The notes under the pieces: model-generated
What the model was told of the DNA's origin: nothing
The model's input: the letters and a program-made list of their open reading frames with translations, nothing else
Databases searched by the model: none
Shown here: positions 44,995 through 54,372 of the stretch, piece after piece
Numbering within the stretch: position 1 is the first letter of the stretch
Layout: every line of letters begins with the position of its first letter
Source of the DNA: Pseudorhodoferax aquiterrae
Lineage (GTDB): Bacteria; Pseudomonadota; Gammaproteobacteria; Burkholderiales; Burkholderiaceae_C
Length of the DNA: 64,000 nt
Assembly (NCBI RefSeq): GCF_014652235.1
Contig: NZ_BMYK01000005.1
Span: 1-64,000 of the forward strand
Direction: 5' to 3'
Program-made: the position numbers and the translations under genes

Positions 44995-46355
44995 GCTCGG
45001 AAAAGATGCGCGCGCTGTTGATCGTCGAAGACGATCCGGCGCTGCAAAAGCAGATCAAGTGGTCGCTGGACCGCTTCGAGTCGGTGACGGCACTGGACCG
45101 CGAGTCGGCGCTGGTGCAGCTGCGCCGCCACACGCCAGCGGTCGTGACCATGGACCTGGGCCTGCCGCCCGATGCGGACTCGGTCAGCGAGGGCTTCAAG
45201 CTGCTCGAGCAGATCCTAGCGGTGGAGCCCGACACCAAGGTCATCGTGCTGACAGGCCAGAACGACCAGGCCAACGCCCTGCGCGCCGTCGCCATGGGGG
45301 CCTACGACTTCATGCCCAAGCCGTTCGATCCCGATGTGCTGAACCTGACGGTGGATCGGGCGTTCCGCCTGTTCGAGTTGCAGAAGGAGAATCGCCGGCT
45401 GCGCTCCATGCAGCAGCCCGATGCGCTCGGCGGCCTGATCACGCGCGACCCCGAGATGCTGCGCATCTGCCGCACCATCGAGAAGGTGGCCAACAGCACC
45501 GCGACCGTCATGCTGCTGGGCGAAAGCGGTACCGGCAAGGAGGTGCTGGCCAAGGGCCTGCACCAGGCTTCGCCACGTCGCAACGGCAAGTTCGTCGCGA
45601 TCAACTGCGCCGCGATCCCCGAGAACCTGCTCGAGAGCGAACTCTTCGGCTACGAGAAGGGTGCGTTCACCGGCGCAGCCAAGACCACCGTCGGCAAGAT
45701 CGAGACGGCCAACGGCGGCACGCTGATGCTCGACGAGATCGGTGACCTGCCGTTCAGTCTGCAGGCCAAGCTGCTGCGCTTCCTGCAGGAGCGCACCATC
45801 GAGCGCGTGGGCGGCCGCCAGGAGATCCCCGTCGACGTGCGCATCGTCTGCGCCACGCACCAGGACCTCAAGGCCCTGAGCAAGGAAAACCGCTTCCGCG
45901 AGGATCTGTACTACCGGCTCGCGGAGATCGTCGTCAACATCCCACCGCTGCGCGCCCGTGTCGGCGACGCCGCATTGCTGGCCCATGCCTTCGTGCGGCG
46001 TTTCGCGCAGGAGCAGAACCGCGGCACGGTGAGCCTCAGCGAAGAGGCCGTCCGTGCCATCGAAGCCCATGGCTGGCCCGGCAACATCCGCGAGCTCGAG
46101 AACTGCATCAAGCGTGCGGTCATCATGGCCGATGGCAACCAGATCGTGCGCGACGACATCGGCCTGGTGGCCCCGGAAGAGCCCGATGGCCTGGACCCGG
46201 CGCTGGACCTGCGCGCCGTGCGTGATGCCGCCGAGCGCACCGCCATCATTGCGGCGCTGGGCCGGGTCAACGGCAACATCGTCAAGGCCGCGGAACTCCT
46301 CGGCGTCAGCCGGCCCACGCTGTACGACCTCATGCACCGCCTCGGCTTGAAGTAA
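44991..46355 (+). CDS. prsR: PrsR: sigma-54-dependent response regulator
   Basis: A 454-residue NtrC-type activator. The receiver has the acidic pair in LLIVEDD and phospho-acceptor Asp55 in VTMDLGLPP. The AAA+ domain carries Walker A (GESGTGKE), the sigma-54 contact loop GAFTGA and Walker B (GGTLMLDEIGDLP). A Fis-type helix-turn-helix closes it (AAELLGVSRPTLYDLMHRLGL). It pairs with PrsK and should activate -24/-12 promoters of polysaccharide genes. Confidence 0.95.
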   Translation: MSSEKMRALLIVEDDPALQKQIKWSLDRFESVTALDRESALVQLRRHTPAVVTMDLGLPPDADSVSEGFKLLEQILAVEPDTKVIVLTGQNDQANALRAVAMGAYDFMPKPFDPDVLNLTVDRAFRLFELQKENRRLRSMQQPDALGGLITRDPEMLRICRTIEKVANSTATVMLLGESGTGKEVLAKGLHQASPRRNGKFVAINCAAIPENLLESELFGYEKGAFTGAAKTTVGKIETANGGTLMLDEIGDLPFSLQAKLLRFLQERTIERVGGRQEIPVDVRIVCATHQDLKALSKENRFREDLYYRLAEIVVNIPPLRARVGDAALLAHAFVRRFAQEQNRGTVSLSEEAVRAIEAHGWPGNIRELENCIKRAVIMADGNQIVRDDIGLVAPEEPDGLDPALDLRAVRDAAERTAIIAALGRVNGNIVKAAELLGVSRPTLYDLMHRLGLK

Positions 46356-46394
46356 GCCGGCCGCCCCGTCAAGACCTTCCCAGAGAGCCGTTCC

Positions 46395-49166
46395 ATGCCG
46401 CACCACAAAACCTCTTTCGCCACGATCGCCGTCGCCGTGGCCCTGCTGCTCGCGGGCTGCGGCGACAGCCCCGAGTCCCTGCTGTCCTCCGCCAAGGACT
46501 ACATGGCCAAGAACGATTACAAGGCCGCCACCATCCAGATCAAGAACGTGCTGCAAAAGCAGCCCGATTCGGGCGAGGCCCGTCGCCTGCTCGGCCTGGC
46601 GCTGCTGGCCAGCGGCGATGCCTCGGCTGCGGAAATCGAACTCAGCAAGGCGCGCGATCTCAAGCAGCCGGCCGACCAGGTCCTGCCCAAGCTGGCGCAG
46701 GCGATGCTGATGCAGGGCAAGAACAAGAAGGTCATCGAGGACTTTGCCGACACGCAGCTGTCGTCTCCCGAGGCCACTGCGGAACTGCAGACCGCGCTGG
46801 CGAGTGCCTACGCGGCCGAGCGCAACCAGGCCGGCTCCGCGAAGGCGCTGGAAAAGGCCTTGGCGGCGGACCCGCAGAACCAGGGGGCCCTGCTGCTGCA
46901 GGCCCGCAGCAAGCTCGCAGCCCGGGACACGGATGGCGCCGTGGCGGTGCTGGATGGTGTGTTGCAGCGCAACGCCAAGAACGCGGAGGCCTGGCGCATC
47001 AAGGGCGACATCCAGCAGTACGTGCTGCGGCAACCCGACGAGGCTGCGGCGTCCTACCGCAAGTCGATCGAGGCCCAGCCCGGCGATATGCGGGGCTACT
47101 TCGGCCTGGTCGGCCTGTTGACCCGGCAGGCCAAGCTGGACGACGCCGAGAAGGAGATGGCGAACCTGCGCAAGCTGGCGCCCAAGCACCCCGAGGCGAT
47201 CTACCTGGATGCCCAGCTGTCCTACGCGAAGAAGGATTTCCCCAACGCCCGGCAACTGGCGCAGGATTTGCTGCGCGTCGCCCCCACCAATGCCCGCGCG
47301 CTCGAGCTCGCCGGCGGCATCGACCTGCAGCGCAATGCGCTGGTCACGGCCGAGGAATACCTCGCCAAGGCCGTGCAGGGCGACGCCTCCCTGGAGATGG
47401 CGCGCCGCTGGCTGGCCATGACCTATCTGCGCTCCGGCCAGGCCGCCAAGGCGCAGGCCACGCTGGCGCCCGTGATCAACGACAGCACCAGCGATCCCAC
47501 GCTGCTCGCGCTGGCGGGGGAGGTCCAGCTCATGAGCGGCGACGCCCGCAAGGCCGAGGAGTACTTCGCGCGGGCCAGCAAGCTCGATCCCAGCGATGGC
47601 CGCAAGCGCACGGCGCTGGCCATGACGCAGATGGCCAGTGGCAAGCTGGAAGCTGGCCTGGAGCAACTGCAGGACATCGCTGCCACGGACAAGGGCACGT
47701 CGGCCGACATGGCGCTGATCAGCACGCTGGTGCGCCGCAACGAGCTCGACAAGGCACTGGCCGCGATCGACCGGCTGGAGAAGAAGACCCCCAACGTCCC
47801 GCTGACGGGCCAGCTGCGCGCCGGCGTGCTGATGGCCAAGAACGATCTGGCGGGCGCGCGCAAGAGCTACGAGGCGTCGCTGGCGATCAACCCCAACTTC
47901 TTTCCGTCCGTTGCGGGCCTGGCCGTGCTGGACCTGAACGACAAGAAGCCGGATCAGGCGCGCAAGCGTTTCGAAGACCTGCTGTCGCGCGAGCCGAAGA
48001 ACTCGCGTGCCATGTTGGCGCTGGCCGAAGCCTACGCGCGCCAGCCGGGTGACCACACCAAGCAGATCGGCGAGCTGCTGGCGCGCGCGGTGCAGGCGGA
48101 ACCGACGGAAGTGGCGCCCCGCGTGATGCTGGTGGACCATCTGCTGCGGCAGCAGGACACGAAGCAGGCGGTGTCCGTGGCCCAGGCGGGTGTGGCAGCG
48201 CTGCCGGACAACCCGGCGATGCTCGACGCGGCCGGCCGCGCCCAGATGGCGGCTGGCGACACGAACCAGGGCCTCACGACGCTGGCGCGCGTCGTGTCGC
48301 TGCAGCCCCAGTCCACGGTGCCGCTGGTGCGCCTGGCCGATGCCCAGATGGTGACCAAGGACCCCGTGGCGGCCGAGCAGACGCTGCGCAAGGCGCTCGA
48401 TCTGCAGCCCAACCTCATCGAGGCGCAGCGCCGCATGATCGCCTTGCGCAACGAACAAGGCCGCATGGCCGACGCCGTCGCGCTCGCGCGCACGGTCCAG
48501 AAGCAGCGTCCCACCGAGGCCATCGGTTTCCTGCTGGAAGGCGACGCGCGCATGGCCGGCAAGGATCCCGCCAGTGCGCTGGCGGCCTACCAGGCGGGGC
48601 TCAAGATCACTCCCGCGCCGGAGCTGATGGTGCGCGTGCTGACCAACCTGCGCAGCACCGGGCGCAACGCCGACGCCGATCGCCAGGCCAATGCCTGGCG
48701 CCAGAGCCAGCCCAAGGACATGGTGGTGCCCATGTTCCTGGCGGAGACGGCGATGTCCGACAAGCGGCTGGCCGACGCCGAGAAGCTGTACCTGGACGTG
48801 ATCAAGGCCCAGCCCAACAACGCGGTGGCCTACAACAACCTGGCCTGGGTTTCGTCCGAACTCAAGCGCGACAACGCCATGGTCTATGCCGAGAAGGCCA
48901 ACGAACTGGCGCCCGACCAGCCCGCCTTCATCGACACCCTGGCCATGCTGCTGGCCGAGAAGCAGGACTACAAAAAGGCCATCGAATTGCAGACCAGGGC
49001 CATGGGCCTGCAGGCCAACAACCTGCTGTTCAAGCTCAACATGGCCAAGATCTACGCCAAGGCCGGGCAGAAGAACGAAGCACGCCAGCTGCTGGACGAG
49101 CTCGCCAAGCAGGGCGACAAGTTCGGCGGTCAGGCCGAGGTCGAGAAACTGCGCGCCACGCTCTGA
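46395..49166 (+). CDS. prsT: PrsT: TPR-repeat lipoprotein of the exosortase system
   Basis: A 923-residue exported protein with a lipobox ending at Cys22 (LLLAGCGDS) and more than twenty tetratricopeptide repeats over its full length, many with the A-x3-Y/A and P-x-N patterns. Size and position after prsR match PrsT. It is presumed to scaffold polymer export or assembly in the periplasm. It overlaps the protease start by TGATG. Confidence 0.9.
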   Translation: MPHHKTSFATIAVAVALLLAGCGDSPESLLSSAKDYMAKNDYKAATIQIKNVLQKQPDSGEARRLLGLALLASGDASAAEIELSKARDLKQPADQVLPKLAQAMLMQGKNKKVIEDFADTQLSSPEATAELQTALASAYAAERNQAGSAKALEKALAADPQNQGALLLQARSKLAARDTDGAVAVLDGVLQRNAKNAEAWRIKGDIQQYVLRQPDEAAASYRKSIEAQPGDMRGYFGLVGLLTRQAKLDDAEKEMANLRKLAPKHPEAIYLDAQLSYAKKDFPNARQLAQDLLRVAPTNARALELAGGIDLQRNALVTAEEYLAKAVQGDASLEMARRWLAMTYLRSGQAAKAQATLAPVINDSTSDPTLLALAGEVQLMSGDARKAEEYFARASKLDPSDGRKRTALAMTQMASGKLEAGLEQLQDIAATDKGTSADMALISTLVRRNELDKALAAIDRLEKKTPNVPLTGQLRAGVLMAKNDLAGARKSYEASLAINPNFFPSVAGLAVLDLNDKKPDQARKRFEDLLSREPKNSRAMLALAEAYARQPGDHTKQIGELLARAVQAEPTEVAPRVMLVDHLLRQQDTKQAVSVAQAGVAALPDNPAMLDAAGRAQMAAGDTNQGLTTLARVVSLQPQSTVPLVRLADAQMVTKDPVAAEQTLRKALDLQPNLIEAQRRMIALRNEQGRMADAVALARTVQKQRPTEAIGFLLEGDARMAGKDPASALAAYQAGLKITPAPELMVRVLTNLRSTGRNADADRQANAWRQSQPKDMVVPMFLAETAMSDKRLADAEKLYLDVIKAQPNNAVAYNNLAWVSSELKRDNAMVYAEKANELAPDQPAFIDTLAMLLAEKQDYKKAIELQTRAMGLQANNLLFKLNMAKIYAKAGQKNEARQLLDELAKQGDKFGGQAEVEKLRATL

Positions 49167-49951
49167 TGGCCCGCACGCGCCGCTGTTGGCTCGCAGGCTG
49201 CGCGGCCGCCGCCTGGTGCCTGGCCGCCGCGCCTGCGCGCGCCCAGTTCATCGAGCTGATCGCCAAGACCAAGCCCTCGATCCTGATCGTCGGCACCTAC
49301 AAGGCGACCAACAGCCCGCGCTTCAACCTGCGCGGAACGGGCTTCGTGGTGGGCGATGGCAACCTGGCCATCACCAATGCCCATGTGCTGCCCAAGTCCG
49401 ACGAGCCCTCGGACGGCTCCGATCTGGTGGTGCAGGTGCGTCTGGGGCGCGAACTGTCGATGCGGGCCGCCCAGGTGCTGGAGGTCGACCGCCTGCGCGA
49501 TCTTGCCCTGTTGCGCTTCTCTGGCGATCCGGCACCAGCGCTGTCTCTGGGCGACTCCGATGCCGTCAAGGAAGGGCAGGCCGTTGCCTATACCGGCTTC
49601 CCGATCGGTGGTGCATTGGGCTTCTCGCCGGTGACGCACCGCGGCATGGTGTCTTCGATCACGCCCATCGTGCTGCCCGCTGCCAATGGGCAAAGCCTGT
49701 CGGCCCGTTCGATCCGCAACGCACGCGACGGCAGCTTCGACATCTTCCAGCTCGACGGCACGGCCTACCCGGGCAACAGCGGCGGGCCGGTGTTCGACCC
49801 GGCCACCGGCGCCGTCATCGCCGTGATCAACATGGTCTACGTGCGCGGCACGCGCGAGACGGCGATCTCTCAGCCCTCGGGCATCACCTACGCGATCCCG
49901 GCCAACTTCATCGCGCCGCTGCTGCAGCGCCACCAGGGCCAGCCGCGCTGA
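49166..49951 (+). CDS. Exported trypsin-like serine protease
   Basis: A 261-residue periplasmic protease without PDZ domains. A signal peptide (ending PARAQ, about residue 28) leads to a DegP-like fold with His in ITNAHVLP, Asp in DRLRDLALLRF and Ser in YPGNSGGPVFDP. Translational coupling to prsT suggests work in the same envelope process, perhaps maturation of PrsT or a surface protein. The substrate is unknown. Confidence 0.83.
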   Translation: MARTRRCWLAGCAAAAWCLAAAPARAQFIELIAKTKPSILIVGTYKATNSPRFNLRGTGFVVGDGNLAITNAHVLPKSDEPSDGSDLVVQVRLGRELSMRAAQVLEVDRLRDLALLRFSGDPAPALSLGDSDAVKEGQAVAYTGFPIGGALGFSPVTHRGMVSSITPIVLPAANGQSLSARSIRNARDGSFDIFQLDGTAYPGNSGGPVFDPATGAVIAVINMVYVRGTRETAISQPSGITYAIPANFIAPLLQRHQGQPR

Positions 49952-49968
49952 CCCTGGCGCCCACCGCC

Positions 49969-51783
49969 TCAGGCGGCGGCGATGGGGTTGCGCAGGCGGA
50001 TGTGCAGTTCGCGCAGCTGCTTCTCGTCCACCGGCGCCGGGGCCTGGGTCAGCAGATCCTGCGCACGCTGGGTCTTGGGGAAGGCGATCACGTCGCGGAT
50101 CGATTCGGCACCCGTCATCAGCGTCACGATGCGGTCCAGGCCGAAGGCGAGGCCGCCGTGCGGCGGGGCGCCGTACTGCAGCGCGTCCAGCAAGAAGCCG
50201 AACTTCTGCTGGGCTTCCTCGGCGCTGATCTTGAGCGCGTCGAACACCTTCTGCTGCACGTCGGCGCGGTGGATACGGACCGAGCCGCCACCCATCTCCC
50301 AGCCGTTGAGCACCATGTCGTAGCCCTTGGAGATGCACTTCTCGGGCGCGCTGACCATCCAGTCCTCGTGGCCGTCCTTGGGGGCCGTGAACGGGTGGTG
50401 CACGGCGGTATAGCGCTGGGCTTCCTCGTCGAACTCGAACATCGGGAAGTCCACCACCCACAGCGGGGCCCAGCGGTCCTCGAACAGGCCGTTCTTCTTG
50501 CCGAACTCGCTGTGGCCGATCTTGATGCGCAGTGCGCCGATCGCGTCGTTGACGATCTTTTCCTTGTCGGCGCCGAAGAACAGCAGGTCGCCGTCCTGTG
50601 CGCCCGTGCGCGTCAGCACTTCCTGCAGGGCCTTGTCGTGGATGTTCTTCACGATGGGCGACTGCAGGCCCTCGCGGCCCTTGGCCAGCTCGTTGACCTT
50701 GATGTAGGCCAGGCCCTTTGCGCCGTAGATCTTGACGAACTCGGTGTAGCCGTCGATCTCGCCGCGCGACAGGCCCGTGCCTTCCCTGGCGCCGCCCGGC
50801 ACGCGCAGCGCGACCACGCGGCCGCCCTTGGCGTTGGCCGCTGCCGAGAAGACCTTGAAGTCCACGTCGCCCATGACGTCCGTGAGTTCTGTGAACTCCA
50901 GCTTCACACGCAGGTCGGGCTTGTCCGAACCGAAGCGCCGCGCGGCCTCCTGGTAGCTCATGACCGGGAACTCGCCCAGGTCCACGCCCAGCGTGTTCTT
51001 GAACACCGTCACGATCATGTTCTGGAACATGGCGCGGATGTCCTCTTCGGTCAGGAACGAGGTCTCGATGTCGATCTGCGTGAACTCCGGCTGCCGATCG
51101 GCGCGCAGGTCCTCGTCGCGGAAGCACTTGGTGATCTGGTAGTAGCGGTCGTAGCCCGCCACCATCAGCAGCTGTTTGAACAGCTGGGGCGACTGCGGCA
51201 GCGCGAAGAAGTGGCCGTCGTGCACGCGGCTCGGAACCAGGTAGTCGCGCGCGCCTTCGGGCGTGGACTTGCCCAGCATGGGCGTCTCGATGTCGATGAA
51301 GCCCTGGGCGTCCAGGAACTTGCGCACCTCCATGGCCACGCGGTAGCGCAGCATGAGGTTCTTCTGCATGTAGGGGCGGCGCAGGTCCAGCACACGGTGT
51401 GTGAGGCGCGTGGTCTCGCTGAGGTTCTCATCGTCGAGCTGGAACGGCGGCGTGACCGAGGGGTTCAGCACCGTCAGTTCCTGGCACAGGATCTCGATCT
51501 TGCCGCTCTTGATCGCGTCGTTGGTCGTGCCGGCCGGGCGGGCGCGCACCAGGCCCTTGATCTGGATGCAGAACTCGTTGCGCAGGCCCTCGGCGGCCTT
51601 GAACATCTCGGGGCGGTCCGGGTCGCAGACCACTTGCACATAGCCTTCGCGGTCGCGCAGGTCGACGAAGATCACGCCGCCATGGTCGCGGCGACGGTTG
51701 ACCCAGCCGCACAGGGTCACGGTCTGGCCCATCAGCGCTTCGCTGACGAGGCCGCAGTAGGTGGTACGCATTTGAGATTCCAT
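49969..51783 (-). CDS. aspS: Aspartyl-tRNA synthetase
   Basis: A 604-residue class IIb synthetase: N-terminal OB fold ([26 protein letters not shown]), catalytic motif 2 ([20 protein letters not shown]), the bacterial GAD insertion and motif 3 ([16 protein letters not shown]). An ATG four codons later (MRTTYCG) is an equal start candidate. Whether it is discriminating or also charges tRNA-Asn cannot be told here. Confidence 0.95.
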   Translation of the reverse strand: MESQMRTTYCGLVSEALMGQTVTLCGWVNRRRDHGGVIFVDLRDREGYVQVVCDPDRPEMFKAAEGLRNEFCIQIKGLVRARPAGTTNDAIKSGKIEILCQELTVLNPSVTPPFQLDDENLSETTRLTHRVLDLRRPYMQKNLMLRYRVAMEVRKFLDAQGFIDIETPMLGKSTPEGARDYLVPSRVHDGHFFALPQSPQLFKQLLMVAGYDRYYQITKCFRDEDLRADRQPEFTQIDIETSFLTEEDIRAMFQNMIVTVFKNTLGVDLGEFPVMSYQEAARRFGSDKPDLRVKLEFTELTDVMGDVDFKVFSAAANAKGGRVVALRVPGGAREGTGLSRGEIDGYTEFVKIYGAKGLAYIKVNELAKGREGLQSPIVKNIHDKALQEVLTRTGAQDGDLLFFGADKEKIVNDAIGALRIKIGHSEFGKKNGLFEDRWAPLWVVDFPMFEFDEEAQRYTAVHHPFTAPKDGHEDWMVSAPEKCISKGYDMVLNGWEMGGGSVRIHRADVQQKVFDALKISAEEAQQKFGFLLDALQYGAPPHGGLAFGLDRIVTLMTGAESIRDVIAFPKTQRAQDLLTQAPAPVDEKQLRELHIRLRNPIAAA

Positions 51784-51849
51784 ATCCAGCTCGGAGGTCT
51801 TGGCGCCTGTGCCGGCGCCGGTGGAGGGCAAGCGCCTGGGCCCGCGGGC

Positions 51850-52479
51850 TCAGCGCACGATCGGATTCGGGTTGGGCGGCGTCACCGGCGCCACCACACC
51901 CATCGAAACAATGTATTTGAGCGCCTCGTCCACGCTCATGCGCAGCTCGACGCAATCGCTGGCCTTGACCAGCACGAAGTAGCCGCCGGTCGGGTTGGGC
52001 GTGGTCGGCACGTAGACGCTCAGGTAGTCCTGCGGCGGCAGGTGGTTGGCCGTGTCACCGCGCGGCGCGCCGGTCACGAAGGCGATGGTCCACATGCCGG
52101 CATGTGGCCATTGCACGAGCACCGCGGTGCGGAAGGCGTTGCCGTTCTCGGAGAACACCGTGTCCGACACCTGCTTCACGCCGGAGTAGATCGAACGCAC
52201 GATCGGGATGCGGTGCAGCAGGTTGTTCCACCAGTCGACCAGCTTGCGGCCCAGGAAGTTGCTGGCCACCGCACCCACGACGAGCAGGATGGCCAGCGCC
52301 AGCAGCACGCCGAAGCCGGGCACGTGAAAGCCCAGCAGACGGTCCGGATGCCATGCGGAAGGCAGGATCAGCAGCGTCTGGTCGAGCGTGCTGATGACCC
52401 ACTCGAGCACCCAGGCGGTGATCACCGCGGGCACCACGACGAGCAGGCCGGTGGCCAGCCATTTGCGCAAGGCGTTCAT
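51850..52479 (-). CDS. DUF502 family membrane protein
   Basis: A 209-residue protein with two helices (KWLATGLLVVVPAVITAWVLEWV; GFGVLLALAILLVVGAVASNFLG) and the DUF502 signature RIPIVRSIYSGVKQVSDTVFSENGNAF. The C-terminal half contains VYVPTTPNPTGGYFVLV. Its function is unknown. It lies between fmdB and aspS, as in many betaproteobacteria. Confidence 0.88.
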   Translation of the reverse strand: MNALRKWLATGLLVVVPAVITAWVLEWVISTLDQTLLILPSAWHPDRLLGFHVPGFGVLLALAILLVVGAVASNFLGRKLVDWWNNLLHRIPIVRSIYSGVKQVSDTVFSENGNAFRTAVLVQWPHAGMWTIAFVTGAPRGDTANHLPPQDYLSVYVPTTPNPTGGYFVLVKASDCVELRMSVDEALKYIVSMGVVAPVTPPNPNPIVR

Positions 52480-52489
52480 CGGTGGGCGT

Positions 52490-52834
52490 TCAGGCGCCGC
52501 CGGCCGAGGGGGTGGACGGGGCAGGGCTGGCGGCGGGTGCAGCGGCCGGCGCCGGCGCGGGGCTGGCCGCCGCGTCGCTGGCAGGCGCCGGGGCCGCCGC
52601 GGGCGTGCTCTCACCGGGCTTGGCTGCCGGGGCGCTGGTCGGCGCACTGCCGTTGTTGCGGAAGTCGGTCACGTACCAGCCCGACCCTTTGAGCTGAAAG
52701 CCCGCCGCCGTCACCTGTTTGCGGAACGCATCGGCGCCGCACTGCGGGCAGACGGTCAACGGCGCATCGGAGATCTTCTGCAGAACGTCCTTGGCATGGC
52801 CGCAGGACTCGCAACGGTAGGCGTAGATAGGCAT
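52490..52834 (-). CDS. FmdB-family zinc ribbon protein
   Basis: A 114-residue protein. The first 45 residues are an FmdB zinc ribbon with two CxxC pairs (YRCESCGHAKDVLQK; TVCPQCGADAF), followed by GWYVTDF. The remaining half is an unusual run of Ala, Pro and Ser with low complexity. It is thought to be a regulatory or nucleic-acid-binding protein. It is first in an operon with DUF502 and aspS. Confidence 0.88.
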   Translation of the reverse strand: MPIYAYRCESCGHAKDVLQKISDAPLTVCPQCGADAFRKQVTAAGFQLKGSGWYVTDFRNNGSAPTSAPAAKPGESTPAAAPAPASDAAASPAPAPAAAPAASPAPSTPSAGGA

Positions 52835-52870
52835 GGCGTTAGGCGGACTGGGGGCTCAAAAAAACCCTCG

Positions 52871-52876
52871 ATTATA
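52871..52876 (-). promoter_or_regulatory. -10 element of the fmdB-DUF502-aspS promoter
   Basis: On the minus strand TATAAT is followed by CGAGGGTTTTTTT, the same pattern as at rpsP, rplS and the DEAD-box gene. The -10 box ends 36 bp before the fmdB ATG. No good -35 is seen at 16-18 bp. Confidence 0.6.
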
Positions 52877-52901
52877 GGCCGCGGCCCGCCCGCGGCGCCC
52901 A

Positions 52902-54347
52902 TCAGGCGCTGCGCACGAGCGGGTGGTGGCTGGCGTGCCGGTTGGCGATCCACTGCGGCGCCAGCGAGCCGATCAGCATGCCGGCCATGGACGCCAGCAC
53001 GCCGGCCAGCTGCGCCGGGAACACCTCGCCCCAGGGGGTGTACATCACCGCCAGCCAGGTACCGATGCCGGCGATGACGGCCAGGATCGCGCCCTGGGTG
53101 CTGGCCCGTTTCCAGTACAGGCCGAACACCAGCGGCACGAAGGCGCCGACCAGCGGCACCTGGTAGGCACCGGAGACCAGTTCGTAGATCGAGGTGCCTT
53201 CCATGGCGATGGAATAGGCCAGCACGCACGCGCTGAACACCAGCACCGTGATGCGCATGGTCAGCAGTTCCTTGCGGTCGGTGGTGCGCGGCACGAACTG
53301 GCGCCAGATGTTCTCGGTGAAGGTGACCGAGGGCGCCAGCAGCGTGGCCGAGGCGGTGGACTTGATGGCCGACAGCAATGCGCCGAAGAACAGAACCTGC
53401 ATCGCGAAGGGCATCTTCTCCATCACCAGCGTGGGCAGGATCTTCTGCGGATCGTCGGCCAGCAGCGCCTGCGTCTGCTCGGGCATGATGAGCAAGGCGC
53501 TGGCCACGAGGAACATGGGCACAAAGGCGAACAGGATGTACATGCTGCCGCCGATCACCGGGCCCTTGGTCGCGGCCGAGACGCTGTTGGCCGACATCAC
53601 GCGCTGGAACACGTCCTGCTGCGGGATCGAGCCCAGCATCATGGTGATGGCCGCGGCGAAGAAGAACAGGATGTCGTGCAGGCTGGGCTCGGGCCAGAAC
53701 TTGAAGAGGTCGCGGCTCACGGCGAAGTCGATCACCTTGTCCGCGCCGCCGGCCATCTGCCCGGCGAACACCGCGAGGATGGCCAGGCCGGCCACCAGGA
53801 TGATCATCTGGATGAAGTCGGTCACGGCCACCGACCACATGCCGCCGAACAGCGTGTAGGCCAGGATCGAGACCACGCCGATCACCATGCCCATCGGCAC
53901 GCTGATCGCCTCGCCGGACAACAGGTGGAACACCAGGCCCAGTGCCGTGACCTGCGCCGAGACCCAGCCCAGGTAGCTCAGCATGATGATCAGCGAGCAG
54001 CCCACCTCGACCACGCGGCCGTAGCGCTCGCGGTAGTAGTCGCTGATGGTCAGCAGGTCCATCTTGTAGAGCCTGGCCGCGAAGAACAGCCCCACGAAGA
54101 TCAGGCAGAAACCGGCGCCGAACGGGTCCTCGACCACCGCGTTCAGGCCGCCCTCGACGAACTTGGCGGGGATGCCCATCACGGTCTCGGAGCCGAACCA
54201 GGTCGCGAACGTGGTCGTCACGATCATGATCAACGGCAGATTCTTGCCTGCGACGGCGAAGTCCCCGGTGGTCTTGACGCGGCGCGCGGCCCACAGGCCG
54301 ATGGCGATGGTGAGAAGCAGGTAGACGAATACCAGTGTCAGCAGCAC
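52902..54347 (-). CDS. Sodium:solute symporter (SSS family)
   Basis: A 481-residue transporter with about 13 helices of the LeuT-fold SSS family (FVYLLLTIAIGLWAARRVKTTGDFAVAGKNLP at the start; LLTISDYYRERYGR; SVAVTDFIQMIILVAGLAIL). The substrate, perhaps an organic acid, proline or pantothenate, is not assignable. The GTG start has AGGAG eight bases upstream and lies 25 bp after ubiB. Confidence 0.88.
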   Translation of the reverse strand: MLLTLVFVYLLLTIAIGLWAARRVKTTGDFAVAGKNLPLIMIVTTTFATWFGSETVMGIPAKFVEGGLNAVVEDPFGAGFCLIFVGLFFAARLYKMDLLTISDYYRERYGRVVEVGCSLIIMLSYLGWVSAQVTALGLVFHLLSGEAISVPMGMVIGVVSILAYTLFGGMWSVAVTDFIQMIILVAGLAILAVFAGQMAGGADKVIDFAVSRDLFKFWPEPSLHDILFFFAAAITMMLGSIPQQDVFQRVMSANSVSAATKGPVIGGSMYILFAFVPMFLVASALLIMPEQTQALLADDPQKILPTLVMEKMPFAMQVLFFGALLSAIKSTASATLLAPSVTFTENIWRQFVPRTTDRKELLTMRITVLVFSACVLAYSIAMEGTSIYELVSGAYQVPLVGAFVPLVFGLYWKRASTQGAILAVIAGIGTWLAVMYTPWGEVFPAQLAGVLASMAGMLIGSLAPQWIANRHASHHPLVRSA

Positions 54348-54372
54348 GCGCAGTTTCTCCTTCGACGTTGTT

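Noticed and set aside
45216-48458. Open frame of 1080 codons on the minus strand opposite prsR and prsT
   Set aside because: It lies opposite two clear genes, has a His/Gln/Arg-rich low-quality translation and no domain. It is a shadow frame of high-GC coding DNA.
48886-52692. Open frame of 1268 codons on the plus strand running across prsT, the protease gene and opposite aspS
   Set aside because: It crosses several real genes in the wrong frame and has no domain.
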